From the NCBI GenBank assembly GCA_016946835.1, contig JACVTC010000022.1, positions 107,501 to 162,500 on the forward strand: a stretch of 55,000 bases of DNA, read 5' to 3'. Of the stretch, positions 1-25,006 are shown piece by piece. A model generated the notes under the pieces. The model did not search any database. It was not told the origin of the DNA and saw only the letters and a list, made by a program, of their open reading frames with translations. This DNA is from Neocallimastix lanati (nom. inval.). Its lineage: Eukaryota > Neocallimastigomycota > Neocallimastigomycetes > Neocallimastigales > Neocallimastigaceae. Made by a program: the position numbers and the translations under genes. Position 1 is the first letter of the stretch. Each line of letters opens with the position of its first letter.

Positions 1-1240
1 GATTACGATTAACACGTACTTTTTGACGTTGAAGTCTTCCAAGAAGAGATTGATCTCTTTGATTACTACTATTGTTATTTGAATTATTATTCTGCCATCT
101 ATTCATACTTCTACCATAACCAAATGAAGTTGATTGTAAATAGGTAATACGAGTATCAAAACTAATTAAGAAACTAAAGTTATGAGCAATTTCATGACAC
201 CATGATGGAAGAACATTACTAGCAACAATTAAAGGTTCATCTAACTGACGACCAAGTTTCGCTGTTATCTTAGTATTTATGAAATAATCTTTTGAAATAA
301 ATGCCATAAAACGACTATTATTACTATTATTATTATTAATATTAGATTTACTACACGTATTATTTGTATTACTGTCTAAAGTTAAAATTTCAGGATGATT
401 GATATAGAAATCATCAAATGGATTATTAATTTTATATAAAATATTCAATATAAATATTACTTTTCCATTAATTGTATCAATAGATAAACAACTTGGCATT
501 GATGAAGAATATCTTCTATTTAATCTTTTTTTATATTTTTTATTTATATCATTTTTCATTAAATTATTATAACTATCATTATCTATCGTCATATTATCAT
601 CTAACGAATTACTCTTTTTCATTGAACGTCTAAAGAATATAGTATATGAATGTTTCCAAATATCTACATTTTCATTAATGGAATTATTCGATTGGATTAT
701 ATCATCATTATCAGTACTCTTTTTACCTTTACTACTCTTTTTCTTTTGTTGATTTTGTTGTTCATATTGCCAACAAGCTCCAAATACCGTAGTATCATTA
801 GTAATTGTAACTTCTTTATTATCAGGCTCTCCAATAGTAAATTCAATAAAGAGTTTATTTTCTTTTTCTTTTTCTTTTTTAGATTTACTTGAAGAACTAG
901 CTGTTTTTTGAACATTATGAACTAATCTTGTTAAAAAAGATCCTGAAAATCTCTTTTTCTTTTTGCCTTTAGTTTTTTGAGAAGAATTATTTGTACTCTT
1001 CAAGTTTCAAATTTAAAATAAAAATAAAATAAAATAAAATAAAAACAATAATAATTAAAATAAAATTAGATTGATATAATAAATATATATACAAGTTAGT
1101 ATTTAATCAAAAAAATTAAAAAAATAAAATTAAAAATAAAAATAAAAAAAAGAAATAGAAATAAATTATAAATAATTTAAAAAATTTTTAATGTATATTG
1201 TAATAATATTATATTTATAAAAATAAAATTAAAAAAAATA

Positions 1241-1291
<51 letters not shown>

Positions 1292-1336
1292 CATTAATAA
1301 AAATAATGTTAATAATAATAATATTATTATTATGAC

Positions 1337-1372
<36 letters not shown>

Positions 1373-4300
1373 ATGAATAAATTAAAATTTAATGAATATA
1401 CCATTTTATCATCATTTTGTTCATTATTCTTTTCTTCTGTTTTATCATCAAGATCATCAAAATCTTCAATATCATTAGGAGATGAATCATCATCACTTGA
1501 ATTATATTTACTATCTTCATTTCTAGCATATTGTGGATAATACTTTGCACGAATAAATTCATCGATAACTTTGAATGGGGCAATAGCATGAACTGTAACA
1601 CTCATTTGTGAAATTTGTTTTATTATAGAAATATCATCTAAGGAAACTAATTTAATATGAATTTGCTTTACAAGTTGAAGAGCAGAATTTTGATTAATTA
1701 AATCATTTGAACCTAATGAACTGATATTATTATTACTAGAATGAATATTTTCAAATGGTTGAATCTTTTTCTTTGGAATACCTGTATATAATTGGAAGTT
1801 TTCAAAACGTGAAAGAATTTCTTGTAATTTTTTTACTAAATTTTGGAATGAATTTGGAACATATAAATATTGATTAGGTGTATCGTATGGCCATGGTCCA
1901 TCTAAAAATACATGTATAAATGCTTTTATTCTCTGAATATATCTTGCATTGTTTTTTTCTGCTAATCTTATAATTTCAATATTTTTCTTTTTAGATTCCA
2001 TTATATTTTCTTCACTCAAATAAACTACTAATGCATTTATAAGACCACTTTTAATCATTTCATATCCTGTAATATAATCTTCTTTTGAACTATCAGCAAA
2101 ATATTGAGCTACTTGATATAACTGTAAAATATTTGCTAGATCTTCAACTTTATTTTCATCAAATGTAATTAATTCCTTTGATAAAACTCTTACTTTTTCA
2201 AACAACGATTCAATATTATTATGATAAAAGTGTAACTTTTCGGAAATGTTAGCAGATGTTATTAAAATCCATCTCATAACATCTGTCATTAAATAAGATT
2301 TTTTGTTTAAACTTTTAATTGAAGGAATAATTTTAGATGAACTTTTATTTGGAAAACCATTGATATTAGCAATATGGTCCATAAATGATTTAACACCATT
2401 TAAAATTAAATTATCAGAATCATTTGAAGTATTACTTTTTTGATCATCTTTATATGGTTTACATTTTGAGTTTTCATATATGATATTAATAATAACAATT
2501 ATAAAAAAAAAAAAAAAGTATATATATATTTATGATAAAAATTTTAATAAATTATACATAATGTAATATTTAAAAAAAAATAATAATAAATAAATAATAA
2601 TAAAGTATATACATATTATATATAAAATTAAATAATTTATTTATAGAACTTATATATATATATTAAATATTATAAAAAATAAAAATAAAAATAAAAATAA
2701 AAAAAAAAAATAAAACAAAATTGTTTACCATTTTCTCCTTTTCCTTTTTTATCAAATTCATTTTGTTTTTCATTAATTTTTGAATTTTCGTTTTCATTTA
2801 CTTTTTCTTTTTCTTTTTCATCTTCAATGTCATTATTGTTTTCATGTTCACTCTTTTTACTAACATTATCACCGTCATTATTATCTTCATTATTGTCATC
2901 ATTATTAATTTCCATATTTATTTCATTATTATTAATGTCAATATCATCAATATCCATTTTAGATGGACTAGCAATTTCCATTGCATCATTATTATTATCA
3001 CTATTACTTTTATTATTATTTTCAGGATCTTCATCTTCATTATTATTAAGTAGCACCTCGAAAGAATTTATAATCCCCTCTTTAGGAGAATTTGTTTCCA
3101 TATATTGATCTGGTAATACTTTATTATTTTCACTGTTATCATTATCTAACAATGATTTATTTGATTTTAAACTCAATGCTTTATATTTATTTGAAAATGA
3201 ATGTTTTTTTTTCATGAATTTCGATTTTATTTCAGATAGTGTTTTCTTTTGTGTTGATGATTGATTAGTTTCATAGAATGATGATTTCTGTTCCATTCTC
3301 TTATATAACTTTGTAATATTTTCTTTAGATTCTAAAATTCTATCAATAATTGACAGTAAACCATCACGAATAAACATTTTTTCAAAATATTCACTATTAC
3401 GTTCAATAACAATAGTAGAAAGTTGTAAACCAATGCATAATAAAAATAATGAATCATAATCAATATTATCATTTATATTATTAATAGAACCATTAAGAAT
3501 AGCATCATTATTATTTAATGCACATAATTCACTAACAAATTTTCCAAATTCATCCTTATTTTCAATCACTTCTTGTAAATTATTTGTATTATATTCTGTG
3601 TCCAATTTATTTACCCACCAAATGATTTTTGATACGCTTTCAACTGATAATTTTCTTATAGACATATTTGAAGAACATAAAAATATTTCAATAAGTACTG
3701 GAAATATATTTTTACTATATTCTTTTAATACTTCTGGTTCATTTTTGAAGAACGATAACTTATTTTCTATTGAAAGATTTTGATTATTCTGTTGTTCAGT
3801 ATTGACTTCTCCACCTTCTTTGGCCGTCATTCTCCATATACCCTCTATTAAAAAATAATTTATTATTACAAAATAATTAATAATAAATAAATAAATAATA
3901 CATTATATTTAAACAAATAAATAATAAAAAAATAATAATACAATAAAATTATATTTTTATTATTTAAAATGCTTACCATCAGGAAGATCAGGTAAAATTT
4001 CACTTATAAGTTCTAATATAATTTTTGTTTCTTCAATTGGATTATTAAGTATTATAGGCGATATTTTTGAATTAAGATCTGTAGTATTATTAATATCAAT
4101 ATCTTTAAATGTTATAAAATTTTTATTCATTTAATAAATAAACATTTTTTTATTAATACTTATATATAGTATATTAAATATTATATTAAATTTTATAATA
4201 TTTTCTTTTTTATAAATATATATATATATATATTATAACTACCATTAATTAGGAAATAATTTTTAACAATTGAAATTAAATCATTTGATTTAATAATGTT

Positions 4301-5611
4301 AAATGCTTTCTTTGGTGATCCTCTAAAAACACCAATTAATATTTTTATTAATTCAACAAATATAAATGAATCATGAATTTGAATTTTTGATGATTTATTG
4401 GGAAGAAAATATTCTGTTATTGAGTTTATAAAGTCATCAGAAAATAGTTCCTTTTATAAATTTATTTTATATTGTTAATATATATTAATTATAAATATTT
4501 TAAAAAAAAATTAACAAATTTGTAAATTTATTATATCTATCTTACTTCAATTTTATTATTCAATTTCGATGTCCATAAAGATATATTAGCTAATGATAAC
4601 GTAACACCATCTACAATTTTTTTATCTGAATAAGATAATAGATTTTCTAATATTGGAACCACCTCCTTTAACATTGTATAATATTCATCATCTATTTATT
4701 TATATGTAATTATTTTTTTATCAATTTATATGTATCTTATATATATTACATATATGTATGTATGTATGTAAACATAGTTATAATTATTAATTAACTTACA
4801 ATGTTTATTACTAGTTAATAATGCTTTACTTGCATTACCAATAATAGATATTGATACTCTTTGAACATGTAATGGATAAAAATCAAAATATTGAATAATA
4901 TTTAATAATTTGCAAGTTCTTAATATTGAATTTGGTTGGTCCATTGAAATTTTATTAAGGATCTTTTATAAATTTAAAAATATAAAAATATAAATACATG
5001 GGTATATTAATTAAAATTTTTATAAATAATATTATATATATATATATATTTTGTACATACACTTAAAATATGTTCAGCAAGGTCAATATATTCTATTTCA
5101 ACTAATTTATTAATTAAAATTTTTACTCCTCTATATTTTATAATTAAATATTGACATGGTGGAAAGGCTTCAATGAAATTATTTATACATCTATACACTA
5201 AAAGCATTATATCGATTACAACTATTCAAAAGTAAAATATATATTTAATTTTTGAAATTATTTATAAGTTTACATTAATTAAAATCAAATCATAATAAAG
5301 AATAATAATATCATACATTCATTTCCCATTCCAAAATCATCAGAAAATCCCATTGCTTTTATTTATATATTATAGAAATATATATATTAGTGATTACAAA
5401 ATTATAAAATAAATAATACATTTCAAATAATTAATTATATATTTACCACTAACAACTGGAGAATCTAAAATATTAATAAGAGCAGCAATATATTCTTCAG
5501 GTGTACCTCCTAATAATCTTAGACTTCTATGACCGATAAACATATCCTCTATTGTTATTTTTTTTTTTTTTTTTTTTTTTTTTTTGTTTAAATCAATAAA
5601 ATTTGACAATT

Positions 5612-5642
<31 letters not shown>

Positions 5643-6229
5643 TATCGTATAATATATAATAAATATTTATTATTAAATAATTCAAATTTGATAAATAACA
5701 TATAAACGTATATATATAATATTTATAATTTACCTGTTGCAACACATAATATTCCTGATAAATCTTGTAATGCTGTCATTAAAAAAACTAAATTATCATA
5801 TTTTGTTAAATTATTAAGTAATTCTCTACGACGCTGTATAATACTTTCCCTAGTCTTTCTTGAAAAATCTGAAAGATCAATACCTATATCATCAAAATCC
5901 TCCTTTTCTCCATCCATATCTTCAGCAATACAATCATTTTCTTCTTCATCTTCTTCATCTTCATCGTCGTCTTCATCATCGTCCTCATCATCTTCATCAT
6001 CTTCATCACCATCATCATCATCATCTATTTTATCTTCTCTATTATCTTCTTCTATTATATCTTCATCATTGGTTCCTAAGTTATCTTTATCATCATCATT
6101 ATTATTACTAGATTCATTTGATTTTTCTCCTAATGCATTATTGTTATTATTATTGTTTGAGCTATCTTTTTCATTCTCAATTACATCAACAGGATCTAAA
6201 CACATATCATTATGAATTGATGAATCCAT
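1..6229 (-). CDS. UFD4: UFD4/TRIP12/UPL3-type HECT E3 ubiquitin ligase, 5' part (3' end outside window)
   Basis: Family role: E3 ligase of the ubiquitin-fusion-degradation pathway. Start ATG at 6229. Exons read by eye: 6229-5734, 5548-5447, 5355-5317, 5221-5061, 4962-4800, about 4693-4546, about 4452-4243, about 4131-3976, about 3844-2729, about 2440-1380, and about 1000 to beyond base 1. Exon 1 encodes an Asn-rich, then very acidic Asp/Glu segment, followed by the armadillo start (LQDLSGILCVAT). Exons 2-8 continue the armadillo-like helices. The exon below 2440 carries the pre-HECT helices. The last exon holds FINTKITAKLGRQLDEPLIV, a Trp-Cys motif, YLQSTSFGYGRSMNRWQ and LLGRLQRQKVRVNR, the block that precedes HECT in fungal UFD4. 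The HECT catalytic lobe and its Cys are not in the window. The intron near 1246-1290 contains a long poly-A run. Family call is strong; exact exon ends are approximate. Confidence 0.9.
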
Positions 6230-6680
6230 TTTTTTTTTACAATTTTTAAAATTTCAATTTTTGTTTCAAAATTTAACCAGTCTTTTAAAAAATATTTTAA
6301 TTCTAATTTTATAGAGATAATATAATTTTTAAATAATAATGGAAAATACATATTTATTAGAATAATAGTATATATTATACATTAAATATAGATATAATAA
6401 TAAATATTATACTTTACTAATTAATTAAATTTAATTTTTAACAAAGAGATAATTGCATTAGTAATGATAATATAATTTTATATAAAAAGGAAAATCTATA
6501 TAACCATTAATTTTATATAAATATTAGTAAATATAAATTTTTATATGTATATTATATATATATAAAAACTTTAAATTATATAACTTTTTAAATAAATTAT
6601 TTTTAAAAATGCATAATTATATTTTTAAAAATACATATTTATATAACTTATTAAATATAAAAACCATAAAGCTATGAAAA

Positions 6681-6946
<266 letters not shown>

Positions 6947-8224
6947 TTTATCAATAATAATTGATAAAACTTTATTTAAGAAATTTATCACGCATTTTTT
7001 TTAAAAATAAAGAAAGAAAAAAGATTAATCAAAAAGACAAAAATTTAAGAAATTTGATAAATTAATTTCTTTTTAATAAAAATTCAATTTAATATAATCA
7101 AATTTATTAAATAAATATTATTGAATAAAGCATTAAAAAAATAATTGTAATACTACTATTTACTAATTTCAATAATAAAATAATTTTAAATTATATTTCG
7201 TAAATTTACAATTTTTATTAATTTCTTAATACATCCATTCTATTATTATAATTATAATTATTGATGTTTTATTTACTTTAATACTAATATTATGTCAAAA
7301 TTTATTATTTTAATAATTTTATTACTATAAATTAAACTATGAATTTAATCAATAGTAAGAAATGTAATATAATCAATTTAAATTCATAAAAATTTGTTAT
7401 TCCTAAAGATTAACTTTTTTTGCCATTTAATGATTTTCTTTATATATATATATGTATAAATATTTACCATATGAGATTTATATGAGATTTATATATATTA
7501 TTAATGATAATAAACAGCCTTTTATCTTTAAAGCGCTGAATTATCAATTTATCAATTATATTTTTATTAATGAATATATAACTATAATGTAACTAATATA
7601 AAAACGGATAAACTTATAAAGATATAATATTTTCTTACTATATTTTATTTTTTTTTAAAAAAAATATATATATACATATAAAAAACATTCACTATACTTT
7701 AAAAAAAAAATAAATTAAACTTTTTAAGTTAAAAAAATCTAAAATAAATTTAATTATTAAATAATAAAGAAATAAAATTTTAATATTAATAATTTATATA
7801 TTTAGCATGATTAAAACGATAATACTAATATTATTATTTTTATTATTTTCATTACTTTTATTATTTATTATTATTATTTATGTTAAATCCATTATTTTTT
7901 TTATATTAATATAATTAATTAATTATCAAAATTTAAAAATAATTTATTTTTTTTAATATATATACATATATGTAATATATTTTATTATATTATTCAAATT
8001 TTCAATTTATATTAACATATTTTAACAAATAATTAATTGCAAAATTTTATTTAATTCATTAACCATATTTAGATATATATATAAACAAAAGAAGGTTATT
8101 ATTATTAATAATTTTTTAATATTATATATTATATTATTATATATTATTTTTTTTTATTATTTATTTTATTATTTAATTATTTATATTAATAATTTTTTAA
8201 TATTATATATTATATTATTATATA

Positions 8225-8360
8225 TTATTTTTTTTTATTATTTATTATTTATTATTTATTATTTATTTATTATTTATTATTTATTATTTATTATTTATTA
8301 TTTATTATTTATTATTTATTATTTATTATTTATTACTTATTATTTATTATTTATTATCAT
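8225..8360. repeat. TATTATTT-type simple repeat
   Basis: Short tandem blocks of TATT/TTAT units over about 135 bp. A near-duplicate of the preceding segment occurs around 8105-8165, with the same AATAATTTTTTAATATTATA string appearing twice. Confidence 0.8.
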
Positions 8361-9811
8361 ATATTTGTTTTTTTGTTCTTCGATTCATTTTATATTTATT
8401 CATTTATGAAGTATATATTCATTCGAAGTTTTAAAAATATATAAAAAGCTTTCAATGCTTTAGTAATAAGCTCAAATTATTAATTATGGTTTAATACATT
8501 AATTATTTTTTATAATTTTAATTATTTAAATATGTATGAAAAATTACTTATTGTAATTTTTCAAAAATAAATTCACATTAAATATTTATAAAAATTAATT
8601 TCTTTTTTTTGGATAAATATTTAATTAAAAAAAAAATTCAAAAATTTTAATTTACAGAAATCCTATTTAATATGTTAAATTCATATAAAATGAATGAATA
8701 TATGTAAATGTATATATAGTATAAAATAACTTTATTTGTAGTTAACACAAATAAATGTTGTTAATAATTATGGATAATGAATAGGCTATAAGAATTATTA
8801 ACAATTATACATATCATTCATAAATATTTAACATTAATAAGATTTTTACTTTTTAAAAATCAAAAATGAATTAAGTCATTTAATATTTTTATTTCCCAAT
8901 GAATATATCAATAATAAAAAACCTTTTATTTTTTGAAAAAAATACTAATATTACTATCATAATAATAGTAATAGTAATGATAATGAATAATAATAATTAA
9001 TTAATTAATTATATAATTAATAATTGTTTTAATATTACATTTTTATTACTATTATTGTATTATTAATATCATAATTATATATAAATTTTCATTCTAAATT
9101 TATACTATATTTAATATATATATAAATTCTAACCTTAAAAAAAAATCAAACTTAACAAATAAATATATTTTGTGAAACATTGTTTCTTAATTTTCATTTT
9201 AAAAAGTTTGATTTTTTTTTTTTTTTTTTTTTTTTTTTACATACATCTTATAATTTATATATAAATATTTTTTGAATTTTATGTTTTAATTGATATTTTA
9301 GCAATGCATTTAAAAAGTTTAAATGAAATTTAGATTTAAAATATATACTAATAATCATTTATTATATTTAGAACTTTATTGTTATATCTCTTTTTTTCTT
9401 CATTATTATATTATTACTAAACTTAGTATTTTTAATACTATTTTTTAAAAAAAATAAAATAAAATAAAAAAATAACTATTCAATGGGTTTCACAAAAAAA
9501 ATTTTTTTTGAAACTCAGACCTTCTGTTTAGATTCTCAAGAATTTTTTTTTTCTATCTTGATTTATTAATTCAATATTAGGTATATTTTAAAATAAATTT
9601 ATATAAAACTAATAGTTTTATAAAGTATCTAAAATCAATGTTATATTTACTGCTCTTTTTATATATATCTAAAATAACTTTTTTGTTTTTTGTTTAAATG
9701 AATATTTAAAATTTAAAATTTGTATTCATTATTATTACATTTTTAAATAAAATTATTTTTTTTTCAATAAACTTTTTTTATTTTAATTTAATTTTAATAA
9801 ATAGTTTTATT

Positions 9812-9862
<51 letters not shown>

Positions 9863-10081
9863 ATTAAAGTTTGTTGTTGTTATTGTTTAATTTTTTTTTT
9901 TTTTTTTTATTATTATTAGTAGTAGTAGTAGTAGTATTTTATTTTATTTTATTCTTTATTTTTTAAATTATTTCTTATTTTTTAAAAATGTTAGTAATTG
10001 TTTATATATTATAAGAAAAAAAATTTTAAAATTATATATAAATATTACTACATATATATATTAGAAAAATTGAAAATATAA

Positions 10082-19316
<9,235 letters not shown>

Positions 19317-22171
19317 TATATTAAATAAAAATTTTCTTTGTTTTTTTTTTTTTATTTATTTAAAAATTTATTGTTTTGATATTATTTAGAAAATTTGATG
19401 AAGAATAAAAAAGAAAATTAAAAGTTTTATTATTAATACAAAAGTTTATATTTTATTAAAACGTTTTATTTTTATTAAATTTTAAAATTTCAAATATTCA
19501 TTATTATATTAAATTAAAATATATTTAAATAATAACTGGTTAGCAAAAAATATATATATAAATATATAATATAAAAAATTAAACAAAAAAAAAAATATAA
19601 ATACATTAAGAAATTAATAAAAATATAAGAAATAAAAAAATAAAATATATATAAAAAAATACATTTTCTTTCTTTAGAAGTTTAATAAGTATATTTAAAT
19701 TTATTATTCCAAAATCTTATTATATAAAAAGTAATAAAAAAGAACCGGTTAATATATATATTATTATTGATTTCATAACCCTTTCTTTTTTTTTTTTTAA
19801 TAAATCTTTATATAAATAAATTATTTTTTAAAGTTTTTTATTTATTAAATTTTATATTTATTCATTTTTATCTTATTATTCTTTTTTTTTTTTTTATTTT
19901 TATAATATTAATTATGATACAAAATAAAAAATATGTATATTATCAATTATTATCAATAATTCTAATATAATCATTTCCAATATTTGATATAATTCATTTT
20001 TTTTATATATACATAATTAAATATTAAAAAATAAAACCTAAAATATATATTACAATAAATATTTCTACTTTTAAATTTCTATAATAGACTTTTATTACAA
20101 AAATTCATATTCATGTTATACATTATATTTTTTTATTATTATACTAAATTCATATGAAATGATGCACTTTTAATTTGTATTTATACAAATATATTTTCTA
20201 TAATAAAATTTTATTAGAATTAATAAAATGTTATTATTATTTAAATTTCTAATATTAATCTTTTTACATATTTATATTATTTTAACTATTATATAATAAT
20301 GCTTTATTGCTATTATTTAATAATCAGTATTTCATACTCTAATATTTTTTAATTCAAAATTTTTATCACCTATAACCATACAATTATTTAAGATATTTAA
20401 TATTTTAAAGTAATACATTAAATGAAATAATAAGAAAAAGAGTAAATTTATTTAAATAATAAATAATAATAATATAAAAATTAGCCAAAAAATATATATA
20501 TATTCATATATATAACCAAAAATAATAACCTGTAATTACTTTAAAAAAGAAATATTAATAATAATTAATAAGAAAATTATACATACACATATATTATTTT
20601 AAATATTAAATATAATTATAATTCAAAGATATTATAATATTATTATTATTAAATTAATTAAATTTATTCAAAAACAGCTTCATAATAATTATTATTATTC
20701 CATTTTATATAAGAATAACATTTTCTATCCATGTAGTCAATATAATATTATTACATATTATTACATTTACAATAATATTATTGGGGTTTTAACTAATAAT
20801 TTTTTTTAGTTCAAATTAAATAATTGGTTTTATAATAAAAAAAATAATAAATAAATAAATAAATAAATAAAAAGGATGTATTATAACTAATGTAATTAGT
20901 ATACCCATTTTATAATTTATGGGATACAGCTAGGAGTATATTCTAATAATAAAATAAAAATATAAAAATTCTAAAAAAAAACTAATTATATTTAAATATT
21001 TTATTAAATACAATTGTATTAAATATTCTCATCCATATTTTTGAACTATATAATAGCTTTTTAAAAAATTTAAACTTTTTTTACTTTGTATAATATAAAC
21101 CTTTTATAATATATTTTTTCTTTTTTTTTATTTTTTTAAAAAAAAAATTATTTTTATATATATTTTTCTTTTATTTCTTTTTTTATTTTTTTTATATTCA
21201 TTCATTTTATTACGTTCTAAATTAAGGTCATATTATATTTAACTTATAAAAATCATTTTACCTTATAAATAAATAAAATTAATAATTATAATTAAATAAA
21301 AATAAAAATAAAATATATATATATTCAAATTTTATAATGAAAAATATTTATATTTTTATTATAAATTCTTGAAAATAATATAATACAAAATAACTTTATT
21401 ATATATGTATTAAAAAAATTATTTTTAGTTTGTTTTTATAATATATTTATAATTATAAATTAAAATAAAAATAAAAATAAAACATTATATAAATTCAAAT
21501 AAATAATATTTGAAAAGGTAAAAACAAAAGCAAAAAATAAAAATTTTAGATATTGAAAAAAAATTTTTTTTTTTTTTTTATTTTTCATTTTTTTTTTTTT
21601 TATTAATCATTATAATATTGAAAATTTTATTATTGCTACCTTTTTTTTTTGACGTTAAAAATATATAAAGAGGAAAAAAGAAAGTAGCAAAGGGGAATCA
21701 GTAATCAAATAATAAAATTGTAAATACTAAAATTTTATACAGTAGAATTATATATAAGCAACATCAATTATTTATATTAATTAATTTTTATGATAATAAA
21801 TAAAAAATTTGAATTTAAATATTATAAAATAAAAAATAAGAATAAAAAAAGAAGTGCACAAAATAGCATGAAATATTTTATTAAAACTTTAAAATAAAAA
21901 TATTTTGAAAAATATTTCATTAAAACATAATAATAATATTAAATATATACGAAAAAAAAAAAAAAAAAAAAAAATAAAGACATAAAAAATATTATAATAT
22001 AATAAAAAATGATAAAATAATGTTTCTTAAATATAGAAATATAAATATGAAAAAGAATAAAATTATATATATAATAATAAAAAAAAATAAAGGAAATTAA
22101 ATGTAAATTAAAAAAAAAATAATAATAATAATAATAAATAAATAAATAAATAAAAGAAAAAATAGTAAAAA

Positions 22172-22206
<35 letters not shown>

Positions 22207-22838
22207 AAGATATATATAACAATAATAATAATAATAAAAATAATAATAATATTCAATATATAATAAAATATATTATTATAGATATAATTGATAATTATCT
22301 ATTAGCCATATTATTAAAACTCGTAAAATAGATATTAAAATACAAAAACTTGAAAAAAATAATTTATTGAAAGAAGTTTTATACAAAATAAATAAAAAAA
22401 AAGGAATTCATTAAATAATATTCCGTAATGATAAAAAAAATAGTAGAAATATAAAAAATATATATTTATATTTTAGTGCTTTTATTATAATAAAATATTT
22501 TAAATTAAAATAATTAATAAACTTTATATATATATTTTACGAAAATATAATATATCTATCGGTGACCAATTCAAATTAAAATATTTTAATAATTAAAAAA
22601 AATAGAGTAAGTAAATTTATATAATATATATATATAAATATAAAAATATTTAATTCAAAAAAAAATTAAATATTATAAATTTTATTAGAAAATATTGTAA
22701 TATAGAAAAGTATTTAGTAAGAATTTGTACCAGTATACCTTTTTATTCTATTTGAAGTTATAAAGTTAAAATACTCCAATAATAAAATATATATATAATT
22801 TAAGACCTTAGAAACTATCATAACAGAACAATTTTAAA
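19317..22838. other. AT-rich intergenic region
   Basis: About 3.5 kb downstream of CFAP43 and upstream of the G-gamma gene. Only A/T-rich simple sequence and homopolymers were seen. One small imperfect palindrome lies near 20905-20935 (GTATACCCAT ... TTATGGGATAC). Nothing codes convincingly on either strand. The promoter of the G-gamma gene is presumably near the right end. Confidence 0.65.
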
Positions 22839-23054
22839 ATGTCTGATCTTAAATATCAAAAACTACTTCAATTAAACGAACGTCTTCGTCAAGAAGAAGA
22901 ACTACCAAGAATTCCTGTGTCAGAAGCAAGTAAAAATTTAGTTAAATATATTGGTGAAATTCCAGACCCCTTGTCTCATCCATTGAAAGCAGAATGTCAA
23001 CCTAATCCATTTACTTCACAACCTCCTGGTAGTAGCTGTTGTGTAATATTATAG
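22839..23054 (+). CDS. Heterotrimeric G-protein gamma subunit (STE18-like)
   Basis: A complete 71-residue single-exon protein. The GGL domain pairs with G-beta and the dimer is held at the plasma membrane by lipid (family knowledge). Residues 1-25 form the N-terminal amphipathic helix (KLLQLNERLRQEEELPRIPVSEAS). Next comes a conserved Asp-Pro-Leu-(Ser)-His-Pro segment (residues 47-52) typical of G-gamma. The end is SSCCVIL, a CaaX box CVIL (prenyl acceptor Cys68) preceded by Cys67, a likely palmitoylation site as in fungal Ste18. Length is typical. The ATG at 22839 follows AAAA and is the only sensible start. No intron was seen, unlike the intron-rich neighbours. Confidence 0.93.
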   Translation: MSDLKYQKLLQLNERLRQEEELPRIPVSEASKNLVKYIGEIPDPLSHPLKAECQPNPFTSQPPGSSCCVIL

Positions 23055-23611
23055 GCAAACTAATATCAAACCTTGAAAAGAAAAACGGAAAAAAAAAAAA
23101 AAAAAAAAATACAAATAAAAAAAATAAAAAAAATAAAAAAGAAAAAAAAAAATAAAAAAACTCGCAATAATATAAATTATATACGAAATTTTATAACTTT
23201 TATTACAATAAATTCATGATAAATAATATTAAATTATAAAAAACTATATATATATAAAAATTAGGAAAATTATAATAGTAAATTATATAATGATGAACTA
23301 TAATATAAATATAATTTTTATTATTTTTTTCACGATTTTAATATTATTAATAATCAATTATTAATATTATTTAAATATCTTTTTTTTTTTTTTTTGTTAG
23401 ATTTTAAAATGATAGTATAGAATTTAAAAGAAATTTTGTCTTTTTTTTATTATTCCTAAAAAAAAAAAAAAAAAAAAAAAACATTAAGAATAAAAAATTA
23501 AAATATTTATTTTAATAATATTACTGTTTCTTTTATCTTAAACATTGTTATTTATATACATTTTATTAATATTAATAAGATTTTTTAAATTCTAAATTTC
23601 CTTGCATTATC

Positions 23612-23657
<46 letters not shown>

Positions 23658-24391
23658 TTTGATAGAGAAAAATTTATTTAATAAATGTAATAAAATAACG
23701 TATTAAATCTTTAAAATAAATAAAAATATTTTTTATTATTAATTGAATCTTTCATTATATTAATGTCAAAATATATCATTGTAAATATTAAAATTATAAA
23801 AATTATATATGAGTTTTTTTTTTTTTGTTTATTTTATTTTTTTCCATTCTTGAATAAAGAACTTTTTTTTTTTTTAATTATAATTTAATATATAAAAAAA
23901 AAAAAAAGTAATGATAATATGAAAATTATACTTTATTAATTTTAGATTTGTATTTTCAAATTTCATTAATAATACTATTTCACTTTAAATAATCAATTTA
24001 TATACAATTTAATTTGTTAATTTTTTATTACTATACTTATTACTACTTCATAATTTTAATTATTTTACTTGGTCTACTTTTACTAAAATATTATAGGCTA
24101 CCATAGTTTAATATTAAAAATTTGTTATTTATAATAATACCTAATGATATAATATATAATATTAATTACTCTTTAGAATATGAACTCTTATACAAATATA
24201 AATACATATTACACATAATTCAATATGAATATTTAAAAATAATTAGCGTCCAAATATATATGTGATATGGTATCGATTAACTTCTTTCTTTTGGAAAAGA
24301 TGCAGACATTATGGATTTAAACTATAAAAAGAAATAGGAATTTTTATTTAATAACAATTCATTTTTGGTGATTATTCTAAAACTATTCTTG
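23055..24391. other. AT-rich intergenic sequence
   Basis: 3' flank of the G-gamma gene, then A/T homopolymers (poly-A near 23090, 23460 and 23615-23654). From about 24240 the composition becomes more complex and runs into a decayed coding fragment. No gene is supported. Confidence 0.6.
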
Positions 24392-24592
24392 ATGCGATCT
24401 GCCGCTCTCCTTTCAGAAATTATGCCTAGAGCTAGTATTCAACAAATGTTGCTATTCCGATGGTATAAGCGTAAACTTACAAAGAACGTTAACACTGAAA
24501 ATACAGTAAGATAGGCTAACAGGGTCTATGCCTCTGAAAAAGAAGATCATAATTTCTTTCAGATAGTCAATTCAAACCCTAATCTAGAATAA
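24392..24592 (+). pseudogene. Decayed coding-like fragment, family unknown
   Basis: A 66-codon frame with ordinary codon composition and higher GC than its surroundings. It is broken once by TAG near 24512. The readable part begins MRSAALLSEIMPRASIQQ and continues with an RWYKRK segment; after the stop it reads ANRVYASEKEDHNFFQ. I do not recognise the family. It may be a transposon scrap, or a structured RNA given the near-inverted pair CTTTCAGAAATTATG / CATAATTTCTTTCAG flanking part of it. Confidence 0.3.
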
Positions 24593-25006
24593 GAATACCT
24601 TTAAAATACCTTTAAATTGAAATCATTTATAATATGAGTATGAACTTTTTTCTGAATTTATTTATACACTGTATTTTGAATATTAGTTTGATTTCACATT
24701 ACTATTCAAAATTATTATTACGTCATAGTTGGACAAATAATATTTATTTTTTTATTAATATTTTTTTTTTTGTAAAAAAATATATATATACATATTAAAT
24801 ATATTCATATAATTAATAAGTGAATAAATAAATAAAATTAAAGTTCGCAATAATTGCGGTAATAAAAAAAAAAGGATATAAAGATTTTGTAATTTCAATA
24901 AAAACTTAAAAGATATATATATTTAAGATTTAATATTAGGCATTTAATTTTAATCGATATTTATATTTTTAAAACAAAAAATAATATTTTTTTTTTAGAA
25001 TTTTGA

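Noticed and set aside
21939-22256. 105-codon minus-strand frame of Phe/Ile/Tyr
   Set aside because: Composition is that of A/T-rich intergenic DNA with poly-A runs; no domain, and shadows the G-gamma upstream region.
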